A DNA stretch of 64,000 bases. Origin: Apium graveolens (taxonomy: Eukaryota > Streptophyta > Magnoliopsida > Apiales > Apiaceae). A model generated the notes under the pieces. That model was not told the origin of the DNA and ran no database searches. It saw nothing but the letters and a program-made list of their open reading frames with translations. A program made the position numbers and the translations under genes. The stretch is from NCBI RefSeq assembly GCF_009905375.1, contig NC_133647.1, positions 46,930,506 to 46,994,505 on the forward strand, in the 5' to 3' direction. This document shows, piece after piece, positions 21,559 through 33,358 of this stretch; positions within the stretch are counted from its first letter, which is position 1, and every line of letters starts with the position of its first letter.

Positions 21559-22862
21559 TGAAGAAGAAGAAGTCCATCAATCTCACCAAAGATGGAAGAT
21601 TAATGGACCTGACTGGGCTGAAAAACTGAAATTAACCTTTAAGTGTGTATATATATGTGTATATTTGTATATATATATATATATATATTTTTATAGTTTA
21701 CGTGAAAGGGTAGTTAGCAAGAGTTGTAATGAGGATACTATTTATTATAGGTTCAAGTAGGAGGCCAAGAAAGGAGCCCATAGACGATTTCATTCGAGTA
21801 CTCAGTAATCGTAGCTCAGGCAAGTGAACTTTCAACTTACCTCTATAATTCTGTTCTTGTGATTAAATACCCTCATGACTACAGTTTTAATAAAACTAAA
21901 TAGTCCCTGACATCACCTAATAATCAGATCTTGGATTTTGTTAACCGCTTTCATACTTGAATTGACACCTTTTCACCACATATTACCTCATATCCATGTA
22001 AATACCCTACAATAGTTCCTTAATAAATCAAGTGAATCCTAATACCCTAATAAATTAGAATCATTTCTTTTGGAAACCCAAATACTAATAACATTCCCTC
22101 ATTTGAACTTTGACAATACCAACCCTTGTTATCTTGTCCTTGATCAAGAACCCTTTTTAAATTAAAATGAATTGATTAAAAAGGAATTAAATGGTATGTT
22201 CTGGTAAGACTAAGGCGCCAGTCACTGTTAAAACATCAATAGCGGGGAGCCTGATGGTTTTATATGGCCAATGTGTGTCGATGATCCTTAATAGTTGTGA
22301 ATTACTTGTTATGTGGTTCGGAGCTTTGATGTGGGCTGATCACCCCTCATCCCTCATAGCGCTGTGAGATTTCCAATTCCATTCACTTATTAAAAACTTG
22401 ATCTTTTATTTGAGATTTCATATTGTTGATTATCTTTTGTTATCGTTTTATTGAGTATATGATGCATTGTTATTCACTGCTATTCACTTGCTGGGCGTTT
22501 TGCTCATTAATATTATTATTGATGTTATCCCTTCAGCGAAACCCGAAGATGTTTCGATTCAAGCAAACCACGCGTAAGACTTCTAGGGACTCGGGGTATG
22601 CCTACTCTTAGATGTTGGAGCAGGTAGGGAACTAGTAGTTCCCTAAGGGTTATAAACTTTGGGTTTAAAATTTGGTAGTAATTTAACTTAAGATATTTTT
22701 GGTCTGTAATAATAAAGATGTTAGATGTTGTTCAAACTCATTCCTGTGTATTCGGGGATTGTGGTTAAGGGTTGTAGCTTTAATATTCTATCTTTTGTAG
22801 TACTTTACTGATTAATTAATATTATGCATATTTCTGTTAGTTAGTAGTGTGGGTCCGTCACA
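21559..22862 (+). repeat. Gypsy B 5' LTR, right-hand remnant
   Basis: Ends GGTCCGTCACA just before a primer site, as LTRs of this type do. It contains a TA-rich microsatellite (about 21645-21690), a stretch resembling the start of a pyrimidine-rich acceptor ending CAG at 22536, and a 20-codon ORF (22549-22611, beginning MFRFKQTTRK). That ORF sits where the A-family LTR has its 33-codon ORF. No protein-coding gene seen. Confidence 0.75.
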
Positions 22863-22866
22863 GTTT

Positions 22867-22878
22867 TGGTCTCAGAGC
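22867..22878 (+). other. Primer binding site of Gypsy B (one mismatch)
   Basis: TGGTCTCAGAGC, four bases after the LTR end, differs from the Met site TGGTATCAGAGC at one base. Confidence 0.75.
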
Positions 22879-23033
22879 CACATGTTGAGTCACTGAACAA
22901 CATAGGATAAATGAATATAAGATAGGAATTTAGAGGATAGGATGAACTTAGATCATTTGGGTTTCGGGACATTAGAATCTATAGGATTTCTGACCCCTTT
23001 TATTTATAACCGCATATATATATATATAACTGT

Positions 23034-23374
23034 TTGACAGGAATCATCCTCATCAACTCCTTGATTCCCTTCTACTATGCCATTCCTCATTACGAGCATA
23101 TGGTAATGATGGTTGACCGACAGGAGGGCGAGAATGCGAATCTTCAACATAGGGTGGACCAGTTGTACCGCGAGAACTTTGAAGACGAACTCAACCGACC
23201 CCGACTGATAGCCAGGCTCAAGGAGATCATCCAGATGGCTGAGGACCGATTGGCATTGATGATTCCACATCGTGAGGGAGAGAGAGTCAGATCACTCTTA
23301 CCATCATTGCCGACGAGCTCCGCCGAGTGATTAGCCGTCTCCGTGCACCTGTCCCCCCACCACCATCCTCTTAG
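23034..23374 (+). pseudogene. Upstream ORF before gag in Gypsy B, with a probable frameshift
   Basis: A frame of 98 codons (to 23330) has a helical, charged central part (RQEGENANLQHRVDQLY, then RLIARLKEIIQMAEDR). From about 23275 a second frame reads on more naturally with TLTIIADELRRVISRLRAP and a short proline run, ending TAG at 23372-23374. One indel therefore probably separates two parts of an ORF of roughly 110 codons. It lies between the primer site and gag. Element C has an ORF in the same place (38600-39115) with a similar helical and acidic character. Product unknown. Confidence 0.5.
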
Positions 23375-23755
23375 ACTATCATATAGTCTACCTATCTCCA
23401 GCATTGTTGTTGATTAGTACTTTGATTTCCATTTGTACCTTGTACCCGGATTGTTTAGGGAAGACTTTATTTGCACCTTATTTCCTGTTCATACTTTATT
23501 CGCACTTTTCATTCTTGCTAATGTTAAATTCGCACTTTGATTATCTCTATAATATTGCCATCTCATTATCATGCTATATACTTGCTTAGATAGAAATTTG
23601 TTGTTTAAATTCTATTGATCCCTTTAAAACTTGATCATGTTTAATCTTTCCCTAAGACCTTGAATAAGACCTTATTATTTGATATTTACCCTTATTATAA
23701 CTTGTGTATGCAAATTTGAACTGTGAATAAACCTTTCTTGTCTATATTCAGAACC

Positions 23756-25612
23756 ATGCCTCCTCGTAGAGCTCGCAATATCGATACCGAGGATCATGAA
23801 GATCCACCACCCAACTTGGCTCAACTCATGCAAATACTTCACCAACAATCTTTTACCCTTGCTCAAAAACAACAACTCCTTCAGCAACAATTTCAACAAC
23901 AACAATAACCACCTCCACCACCACCAACCCCTATAACTTTCAAATCATTTCAAGCTGTGAAACGACCGGAGTTCCGTGGAACTCAAGACCCTGTAGAAGC
24001 CCAATCTTGTCTTAAAGATATGGAGAAAGCTTTCACGCTAGCTGTTATAAGTAAAGAAAGGAAGGTCGACTATGTGTCTTATTTCCTAAAAGACGAAGTG
24101 AACTATTGGTGGGAGTCAGCCCGTGCTTTAGAAGAAGAGGAAGTTATCATTTGGGATAGATTGAAGAATATTTTCTTAGACAAGTATCTCCCGAGGTATA
24201 TGTAGACTCAAATGGAATTGAAGTTCTTTGAATTGAAGCAAGAAGGAATGACTGTATGATAGTATGAGAAGAAATTCACTGAGTTAGCTAGGTTTATTAT
24301 AGATTATGTGGACACGGATGAAAAGAGAGCGAAGAGATTTTAACAAGGATTAAAGCCTTGGCTACGAAGTAGAGTGGCTGCCTTTGAATTGACCACATAT
24401 GCTGAAGTGGTTCAGAAGGCAATGGTAATTGAAGGAGAAAGCGATCAAAACTTGAAGGAGAAAGAGAGTAAGAAAAGAAAGTTTGGAAGCAATGGTGAAG
24501 GGCCGGCTCAAGGGATCCAAAGTGGAAGGAATTTCAAGAAGTTTGGATACCAGAATCAAGGAGGACTCCGAAGCTTTAAGAAGGGTGATAATAAGAGTCA
24601 GAAGAATAGGATTCAAGGGCCAAGTGGACAAACATCCCGGCAAGCAACAAATTCGGAGTGTAAATTCTGCAACAAGAGACACATGGGTAACTGCAATAAG
24701 GCTGACATCATTTGTTACAAGTGCAATTCGAAAGGTCATTATGTGAATGAGTGCCGGAACCCGAAGCCTCCTGTTACATGCTTCAAGTGTGGAAATACTG
24801 GACACATGTCGAGGGATTGCAAGACCCCCAGAAATAACAAGTTGATGCAATTGACGGCCGCCCCTTACAATCAAACAATGACATATTCTGTTCCAATTCT
24901 TCAACTACCTTCAAATCAACCTTCTGAATCTGCAACTCCAGTGTTTCCTCCCTCCTATCCTGCTCAGGCCCGGACATTCAACATGAATATCAAGGATGTT
25001 GTTCAGAGGTCTGAAGTTGTGGCAGGTAGGCTTTCTGTCAACAACATCAATGCTAAAGTGCTATTTGATTCCGGAGCTACTAGATCTTTCATATCTGAAT
25101 CTTTTGTTGGCAAGTCGAATTGTGAAATTGAACTGTTAGTTGAACCTCTATCTATCATTGTGGCTAATCAAGAACAAGTATCTGTTAAAAGTATTTGCCT
25201 CCGGTGTAAAGTAGAGATTTCAGGCTATAGTTTCCCTGCTTCCCTTATACCTTTTCAACTAGGAGAGTTTGATGTTATATTAGGAATGGATTGGTTAGCA
25301 GAGCATGGTGCTCGAATAGATTGTAAGAATAAGAAAGTGATTCTTAAACCCCCTCAAGGAAAGAAAGTAGAGTTTAAAGGACAGAAACAAGTTAAAACAT
25401 TTTTGACAATAATTCAAGCTAAAAAGTTAAGACAAGGGTGTGAAGGGTATTTGGCTCATGTAATTGATAGATCTAAGGAGACGCCGAATATAGAAAGTTT
25501 CCCGATAGTTAACGAATTTCCCGACGTATTTCCGGACGAACTTCCTAGATTGTCGCTCGATCATCAAATTGAGTTTTCTATCGACTTAGCACCCGACATG
25601 GAACTTGTATAG
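23756..25612 (+). pseudogene. gag-pro: Gypsy B gag and protease, five stops in frame
   Basis: Starts MPPRRARN, the usual gag start of these elements. Next come a Gln-rich stretch, the capsid-like block FKSFQAVKRPEFRGT, DPVEA, WWESARALEEEE, three zinc knuckles (CKFCNKRHMGNC, CYKCNSKGHYVNEC, CFKCGNTGHMSRDC) and a protease with VLFDSGATRSFIS and VILGMDWLAEH. One frame throughout, with stops at 23906, 24203, 24257, 24260 and 24341. The frame then stays open for 423 codons to TAG 25610-25612. Most stops look like CAA or CAG turned into TAA or TAG. Confidence 0.88.
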
Positions 25613-26260
25613 AAGATACCTTATCGCATGGCACCAGCAGAAATGAAGGAATTGGCCAAGCAACTACAAGAGTTATTGGATAAAGGAGTTATAAGGCTGA
25701 GTGTATCTCCATGGGGTGCTCTAGTTCTGTTTATGAAAAAGAAAGATGGAAGTATGAGATTGTGCATTGATAATAGAGAGTTGAACAAATTGATAATTAA
25801 GAATAAGTACCCTTTACCTCGTATTGATGATTTGTTTGATCAACTTAAGGGAGCAGCTTACTTCTCGAAGATTGACTTACGATCGGGATATCATCATTTG
25901 AAGATTAAGCCGGAAGACAAACCAGAGACTGCTTTCAGAACCAGATACGGACATTACGAGTTTCTAGTTATGGCATTCGGATTGACAAATGGGCCAACCG
26001 CTTTTATGGATTTGTTGAACTGTGTATTCATGGAGTATTTGGACAAGTTTGTCATTGTGTTTATCAACGACATTCTAATATACTCAAAGACCAAGGAAGA
26101 ACATGCTAAACATCTAAGAATAGCTTTGGAGACTTTACGAAAGGAGAAGTTATATGCCAAGTTTTCGAAGTTTGAATTCTGGCCGTGAGAAGTTCAATTT
26201 CAAGGGCATATTGTCGGAAGTGAAGGAATTCGAGTTGATCCTGCGAAGATAGAAGTTGTA
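25613..26260 (+). pseudogene. Gypsy B reverse transcriptase, catalytic Asp lost
   Basis: Continues the protease frame after the [47 protein letters not shown] (first catalytic Asp kept), [15 protein letters not shown], then FINDILIYS where the family has FIDDILIYS. The codon at 26066-26068 is AAC instead of GAC, replacing an essential metal-binding Asp. A TGA at 26186-26188 (relatives have Arg) interrupts before VQFQGHIV. Inactive. Confidence 0.88.
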
Positions 26261-26711
26261 ATGAATTGGGAAAGGCCAAAGACCCCGACTGAAGTTAGAA
26301 GTTTCATGGGATTGGCCGGATATTATCGAAGATTTGTGAAGGATTTCTCAAAGATTGTAGTACCATTGACAAAATTGACCCGAAAGAATGAGAAGTTTGA
26401 ATGGACGGAGAATTGGGAAAAGAGTTTTCAAGAATTGAAGAAGAAATTAATCACCACTCCAGTATTAGCCCTTCCAGATGATCAAGGAGACTTTGTAATT
26501 TTCAGTGATTCATCACACAAAGGATTAGGATGTGTTTTAATGCAACACGGGAAGGTGATAGCTTACACGTCAAGACAACTTAAGCCTCACGAGCAAAGGT
26601 ATCCAACTCATGACTTGGAACTGGTTATAATTGTATTTGCTTTGAAGCTGTGGAGACATTACCTATATGGAGAGAAATGCGAGATATATACGGATCACAA
26701 GAGCCTGAGTA
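26261..26711 (+). pseudogene. Gypsy B RNase H part
   Basis: Runs on in the same frame: [20 protein letters not shown] (RT connection), [44 protein letters not shown]. At about 26711 one base is missing (relatives have AAGTACATTT after CTG; here AGTACATTT), so the frame shifts and [18 protein letters not shown] continues in another frame. Confidence 0.85.
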
Positions 26712-28361
26712 CATTTTCACTCAAAAGGAATTAAACATGAGGCAACGAAGATGGTTGGAGTTGATTAAGGACTACGATTGCACGATCAATTATCATTTTG
26801 GGAAAGCAAATATAGTAGCGGATGCTTTAAGTTGCAAGGAGAGATTGAATATGTTGACTATGGCCCAAGAGTTATCGAAGGAATTTGAGAAAATGGGAAT
26901 TGAGATTCGAGCTCCAAGTGCACCTATAAAAATGATTTGTACGATGACATTTCAACCAGAATTATTACAAAAGATTAAGAAGTGCCAAGAAGAAGTGATG
27001 AATCAAAGGATGAATGAGTTGGCCGGAGAAAAGATTTGCACTCAAAAAGACAACCAAGGAATTCTAAGATTCTCTTCAAGAATTTGGATACCGAATGTGG
27101 AAGAATTAAAGAATGAGATTTTGAAGGATGTTCAAAGCTCAAAATTTTCTATTCACCCGGGAAGCACAATACCAAGATTTGAAACAGAACTTTTGGTGGC
27201 CAGATATGAAGAAGAAGATTGCACAATGGATTAGTAGATGTTACATTTGCCAAAGGGTAAAAGCCGAACATTAGAAACCGAGTGGACTAATTCAATTCTT
27301 AGAGATTCATGAATGGAAGTGGGAGCACATTGCAATGGACTTCATAGTTGGATTACCAAGGGCAAATCTAATCACAATACTATTTGGGTAATAATTGATC
27401 GATTGACTAAGTTGGCTCATTTTCTACCGATCAACGAGAGATTCTCAATGGACAAGATGATTCATTTGTACCTAAAGGAAATTGTTACTCGCCATGGAGT
27501 TCCAGTATCTATTGTGTCGGATAGAGACCCTCATTTCAACTCCAGATTTTGGAAGCAATTTCAAGAACATTTGGGATCTCGACTCAAGATGAGCACAGCC
27601 TATCACCCACATACAGATGGACAAAGTGAGCGCACGATTCAGACCATAGAAGACATATTGAGATCTTGTGCTTTGGTCTTCAAAGGAAATTGGGATGAAC
27701 AATTGCCTCTGGTAGAGTTTTCGTATAACAATAGATTTCATGCCAGTATTGGAATGCCTCTTTATGGAAGGAAGTGTAGATCACCTATTTATTGGGTCAA
27801 AGTTGGAGAGCGAAAGGTAATTGGCCCCGAACTGATTCAACAAACGAAAGAAGCGGTAGATTTGATTCAAAATCGATTGATCGCGGCTCAGGATAGACAA
27901 TGAAAGTATGCTAATCCACGCAGAAAGGACGTAGAGTATGAAATAGGAGAAACTGTTCTATTGAAAGTGTCGCCCTAAAAGAGGATAGTTAGATTTGGAA
28001 AGAAAGGAAAGTTGAGTACAAGATTTTTCGTACCTTTTAAGATTTTAGGTAAAGTTGGAAAAGTGGCATACGAGTTGGTCTTACCGCCTCAAATGCAGCA
28101 CATTCACAACATTTTTCATGTATCATTGCTTAAGAAGTTCAACCCCGACGCCAAATGTATCATAGAGAATGAACCAGTAGAGATTGAGCCAGATTTGTCT
28201 TATGTCGAGCAGCCGGTTAGCATTTTAGATAGAAAGGATAAAGTGTTAAGGAATAGATAGTTCCTTTAGTGAAAGTTTTTTGGAGAAATCCCAAAGTTGG
28301 AGAGTCAACATGGGAATTAGAAAGTGATATGTTAGATAAGTATCCTCATCTGTTTGCTTAG
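26712..28361 (+). pseudogene. Gypsy B RNase H end, integrase and chromodomain-like tail
   Basis: After the frameshift: [47 protein letters not shown], then a second shift near 27165-27185 and a third near 27360. The integrase core is complete in motifs: MDFIVGLP, VSDRDPHFNSRFW, YHPHTDGQSERTIQT (D, D, E). Relatives have PYEAL after IGMP; here four residues are missing in frame. After a TGA at 27901-27903 come FGKKGKLSTRF, HVSLLKKFNPDA and, in a last shifted frame, a STWELESDMLDKYPHLF-type chromodomain end with TAG at 28359-28361. Confidence 0.85.
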
Positions 28362-28382
28362 ATTATGGGGATGAAATCCTTT

Positions 28383-28394
28383 AAGGGGGGAAGG
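28383..28394 (+). other. Polypurine tract of Gypsy B
   Basis: AAGGGGGGAAGG lies just before TGTAACGCC, the start of the 3' LTR. Confidence 0.85.
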
Positions 28395-28395
28395 T

Positions 28396-30717
28396 TGTAA
28401 CGCCTGTAAATATTTGATATGAATGTAATATAATATTCTGTTTTGTGCTATATAATTTTGTGTATTAGATGGCAGAAATTGAGAATCCACTGTGTTCGTA
28501 TATATTCTTTGTTGTGTGGCATTGTGAATATTGTTAGATGATCTATAAGCGTATGATTAATTGTATGCAAGCAAGTTTCGTTACGCGATTAGATAATAAT
28601 CGTAATAGTTGCGATTAGACGATATATCATAATTCGTATAATAGCGGCTTAAAATCAAATTATTTGCATTTTCTTATGTGACTTAGAGTTGTTAATCATA
28701 TTTTTATGTGGCTTGTATATTAGAATATTAATCCTAGAAAATTCTTTTAAAATATATTCTTGTTCAAAATTTTGAAAATAATTTTATAAAACTTCTAAAA
28801 TCTCATAGTATTTATGGTATTAATTTTGTGATTTATGAATTTATATTTTATTTACTAAAATTCATTCTTTTTAATCATACTTTTATTAATTATTGAATTA
28901 CTAGTATACCATTGCATGCATTTTAGCTTATAATAGGGTCCAAGGCTAAGATCGTAAATTCCAACCCCACTAACTTGCTAGTTTACCTCTTTAACCTTGC
29001 ATGCATTTTTGTCACTACTAGCAAGAGGGACATTTATGTACATTCCCCATTCCACTACCATTTTAATCTAACTAAAGAGACAAAAACCAAGTGAGTGCCC
29101 TCATTTTCATCAAACACCCATCCAAACATCTCACCTTCTCCTCTCCTCTCTCCCTCTCGGCCGAACTCACCCCCACCCAATTCTTGCCATTTTATTCACT
29201 TTATCTTCATTTCTTTTACTTCTCAAGTTATTCAAGCCAATATCTTCATCATTTAGTGAAGTGGCTTCATTTTGAGGTGAGTTTTATGCATGCATGTTGA
29301 AGAAGCCGAAGTTGAGGCCTTAGTTCTTGTGAACTCAAGGTTTCAACCATGGTGTCTTATAGAAATGAGCAAGATGTGATCTTGGGGAGGTGTTATACTT
29401 CTATTTTGTCAAGTCATAATCTTTTTCATAAACATTTGGCAATGATTTTTTAAGAGCCAAATGTTTAAAGTATTGATCTTGGGTAGTTTTTATAAAAATG
29501 GCCATGCATGTTGTTTTTGAAAGTCTTGTTCTTTAAAAATGTTGTTTTATCAATTTTAAACTCTTGAATGTCATTTATTCCTTCAAGATACCTTAAATTT
29601 AGTACTTGCATGTTGATTTTAGCACTTGCATGTTGGATATAGTACTTGCATGTCGAATTACAAGTGATTTTCAAAGTAGAAACCATACTTTTTGATTTTG
29701 TGCTTTGGTACTTGACTTGTGTGAGATGCGTGCTATGGTATTTGTTATATAAATGCTAGATGAAGTATTCCATGATGATAAGTGATTATATTCAGTAGAT
29801 ATCAAGTGATTATTTTGGATATATGGTTCGAATTATTGCTTAAAACTCGAAGATGTGATATTGCCAATATAGTTATTCTTTTAACCTCTTAATAATTGAT
29901 TTTTGTGAGTTTCATGCCATGATTCCTTTGATAAAATGCTAGTTTAGGTTATATATTATTAAATGAGCTTAAGGTCAGTAGGTGTCATGAAGTTACCATT
30001 CATGTTTACTTCGAATTTTTGCCTTAAAAATGCTAAGTGATGACTCGACTTGTGATGTGTTACTTTGCTTGTCTTTATATTTGGTTTTCATGCTTGAGGT
30101 ATTGTAAATGAACCTTATATTTTTTATAATCAGTAGGTGTAAGTGTATGTCAAGACTTGCCTTGGTTGGTTATTGATTGTTTTTGGAGTAACGTAGGGAG
30201 TTAAAGTGGAAGGAGTCATTTGGTCATAGTTGGGCAGATTTTTGTACTAGAAGTTTAGGTCATTCTAGGTAAGTTTTAGCAAGGCCTTGGTAGGCCTGAG
30301 CTCAAGGGAGTTGGGACTTAGTTCATACTTGAGTCCAGTAGCTTTATATTGAATAAAAACTTGCATTTGGTTAGGTACACACACACAAACCCGAGAGCAG
30401 TTCAGAACAGGGCAGATTTGAGTAAACTTGACTTTTGATTGGTTATCATCATGTCATAGGTTAGGCCTTCATGGTTCCTTGGTCTAAATAGATATAATGA
30501 AGTCTTAGTAAGTTTAACAAGCCATTAAAACCAGTAATTGAATTGGATAAATGAGTTTTAAGTTGGTAAAATCAGGGCAGTGTGGTATTCATGGGAGACA
30601 GTGTTGTGTCAACTTTCTTAAGGCATAGGGAGGCCTGAGTGAGGCCTTTGGGTCATTCCAACTTTGATAGTAAGTTTAGAGTCTTAATAACCTTTGAGAG
30701 TTGGTTTGGAGTGAAGG
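28396..30717 (+). repeat. Gypsy B 3' LTR, truncated at its right by LTR D
   Basis: Starts TGTAACGCCTG. It has an AT-rich first part, a pyrimidine-rich block with CTCTCGGC (29154-29161), a good donor-like GAG/GTGAGT (intron would start at 29277) and a threefold repeat of an ACTTGCATGT unit (about 29597-29657). It resembles 60526-64000 in its AT-rich first kilobase (TTTTGAAAATAATTTTATAAA-type text in both). Cut at 30717 by an inserted LTR; the right part is not recovered. Confidence 0.82.
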
Positions 30718-31411
30718 TGTAATAACCCCAATTTTTGGAAATTTTTGAGACCCTGATGAATAGTAACTTTTGCTGATATTGCTGATTAATAAAAATTGTC
30801 AGACCACCCTATGTAGGGGTTCTTTAATGGATATCCTGAGATCATATTAGCACTCCATAATGTATGAGGGTATGTAATGATCGTCAGAATTTGATTTCAG
30901 ACACTTTTATTTTTTCCGAAAATCCACAAGATCCCGATAAAATTAAGTATAAGGTAACATGATGAAAAAGATTTCAATTCAAGGATTATAAGAGAGGATC
31001 ATTTAAATAATATAAAATATTAATAAAGGTTTAGGGAAGCACAAGTAATAAGATCCCGGATATGATCCCGCAACCGATTAACGAGAACGAGAGAGAGAGG
31101 CGAACCGTAAAACAAATAAACGACCAAGGGGCGAGCAAGTGCAAGTAGCATGGGAAGGAAGCTTCGAAGAGAAGCTAAAATATGTGGTTGTAACTAAAGA
31201 CACCCTTACACCATGAGATTGGGACATGTGGCAAAGGAATGATGCAATCAATGATATAAGCAAGTGATGTCATCACTTTATCAAGATATTTGTTCAAGAA
31301 TTAACCTCCACCAAGCATTTCTCATTTCCCAAGGCAAACCAAGCAAGCAAAAGCTTCTCCCCCATTTTCTTCTTCTTCCATTCGACCTTTTTATAGAAAT
31401 GGTGAAATAGA
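30718..31411 (+). repeat. LTR D: start of an A-family Gypsy LTR, diverged
   Basis: Starts TGTAATAACCCCAATTTTTG, the same as Gypsy A, and can be followed for about 600 bp with many differences (for example a shared CTATGTAGGGGTTCT and AAGATCCCGGATATGATCCC-like blocks). It is cut at 31412 by the reverse Copia-type LTR. GAAGG (30713-30717) before it would be one half of the target duplication; the other half is not seen. Confidence 0.8.
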
Positions 31412-33358
31412 TGTTAGGTCCAAATATTCATACAGAGGGGGGGTGAATGTATGTTCTTCATTTTTCGTTAATTAATTATAGCAGAAAATAAACCTTGAAA
31501 ATGAAATAAACAAATATTAAGAGATTCACGGAATAATTCTTATTATTAAGAAATTAAACCGTAAAGGTTTGCTTACAACTCCAAATATAAATAATTCGAA
31601 GCAACAAATATAGAGAGAACCAAAATAATATCCATAAATCTAGGGTTCTATCTATCACTCTAAGAATTCAAAGATTCTATCAAAAGATATTAAATACAAT
31701 CAAGAGAGCTTTAAATAATGAGTGTTACAAGTTTTTAAGGTTTTAATTGGTGTGAAATAAATTGGGCAGTACTTCTCTCCTTAATTTCAATAATAGAAAT
31801 CAACTAACTCTACAAGAAAAATTCTGCAGAGCTTTGATGGTGTTTTTGTTGAGAAGTTATTCTTCAATCTGCTGCAATTTTGGTTTTGTAGTAGTAGAAT
31901 TGTAGGAGAGATAGAGGATAACACGTGGACAATTTTCATCCAAGTGTTTTAATTCACAGGTTGCAGGATTAATTATATGGCGATCAAGAGGGAGAATTCT
32001 GTGGCGACTATTGTGATTTAGTGAGCCGACTTTGCCTTGGGAAAATCTTTCTATGGCGACCTCTTCTTTGACATCTGTGGCGACTACAAGTAGCAGTAGA
32101 AAGAAAACATTTACATGCATTTCTTTTGAATCAATCGAATAACCAAGGAAGCAGACAGGAGGTTTCATGCACGCGGTGAACAAGGTGGAGGGTCGCCATA
32201 GGTGATGTCCACGCGCGCGTGAGGTGATGAACAACTGTAAAACAAAAACTGTCAATTTTTTATTATTGATGTACAACTTAGTTCATTTGATTAGAAATCA
32301 AGTGAGTTGCCTGCGGGCCCCTATTTTCTTTATCATTTGCAAAATCAGTTCCTTCGATTTAATATACCAACTTGTACCTGCCAATCCTTTTATTTATGCA
32401 AATCTTTGTTTCCTTTGATCAAAGAAATGAATTCATGGTTTCTTTTGTTTTATTCAAATGAACACATGAATGGATTATGTACAAGGCTGCCTGCTTTCCT
32501 TTTGTTTAATGAATAAACAACCTATCAACCCTGCCATTCTCAATTCATTTGATTTGCATTTGATAACCCAGACGCATGTATGTATTTCTTTTTCATGCAA
32601 CCGAATATTAAGATCCGATTGGGATAAAAATCCAATTTGACTGTAATGATTTTTAAATTAAATAAATAAATTATTTTAATTTCATTTATTCATTTAAATA
32701 AAAAATCATATTTATTTATTTATTCAACATTAATTGTTGATGTAAAATTAAATAAATAAATGAATTGATTTTCATTTATTCATTCAATAAAAAATCAGCT
32801 ATTGAATAAATAAATCCTGTGAATTCTCGGAATCTTTTAGTTGTAGTTCTTTGTATCTTCAAGCCTTATAATCTCCATGTTTTTGTACCTCAAAATATTT
32901 GCAGACTCCTTGAGTACAAAAAACACTTAACAGTGTTCCTAAAAATAATACTCCGATTTCTTTCACGGATCATTGACGTCTAGTGCACGGGCCTGGTTCA
33001 CGGATGACTAATTCCGCTCTCAGGCCTTCATATTATACCCGTACACACCACTGTTAAGATTTCTACCAAATATAACCAACCACACTAGGAATCCTTGAGG
33101 TCTTCACACCGATTCTGACAACTGCTTCAAATGACTCCAACCTTATTCATCTGATGCCTGAACATATTAATGAACTTCATACGGATCACTGTTGACATCT
33201 TCTTCACTGCAGCTAACAAAACCTTGTGTGCATATATCCAATTAAACAATCTGTACTGATTGCAGTGGAACATAGATTATTTCAAAGTCCCTGTTCTATG
33301 TTGAGTTATCCACACCAGTATTGTTGAGTTAAACATAAAGCTTCAATCTTGCTCAACA
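31412..33358 (-). repeat. 3' LTR of the reverse-oriented Copia-type element (1947 bp)
   Basis: Left border TGTTAGGTCC at 31412 and right border CTCAACA at 33358, with the polypurine tract just outside the right border, so the LTR reads on the minus strand. A run of A/T-rich ATTTATTTATT-type simple sequence lies at 32640-32820. The longest frames (for example 31857-32276, minus, 139 codons) have no recognisable domain and are treated as chance. Confidence 0.75.

Larger units (their letters stand above)
21559..30717 (+). mobile_element. Gypsy element B (Tekay-like chromovirus, degenerate)
   Basis: Order: 5' LTR remnant, Met-type primer site, a small upstream ORF, gag with three zinc knuckles, protease, RT, RNase H, integrase, chromodomain-like tail, polypurine tract, 3' LTR. 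Protease-RT-RNase H-integrase order is Gypsy. The 5' LTR was split by Copia 1 and its left part is outside the window. The 3' LTR is cut at 30718 by another LTR. Several stops and frameshifts and a lost RT catalytic Asp make it inactive. Confidence 0.88.

Noticed and set aside
23034..23330. Host gene candidate between Gypsy B LTR and gag
   Set aside because: Its place between primer site and gag, with a counterpart in Gypsy C, makes it part of the element.
24362..24904. 180-codon minus-strand frame opposite Gypsy B gag
   Set aside because: Shadow of the plus-strand gag zinc-knuckle region, which has clear motifs.
31857..32276. 139-codon minus-strand frame with a hydrophobic stretch
   Set aside because: Lies inside the reverse Copia-type LTR, no recognisable domain, no sign of a host gene; most likely chance.
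32640..32820. Possible MITE from inverted ATTTATTTATT text
   Set aside because: Simple A/T-rich sequence pairs with itself easily; no terminal repeat or target duplication could be defined.
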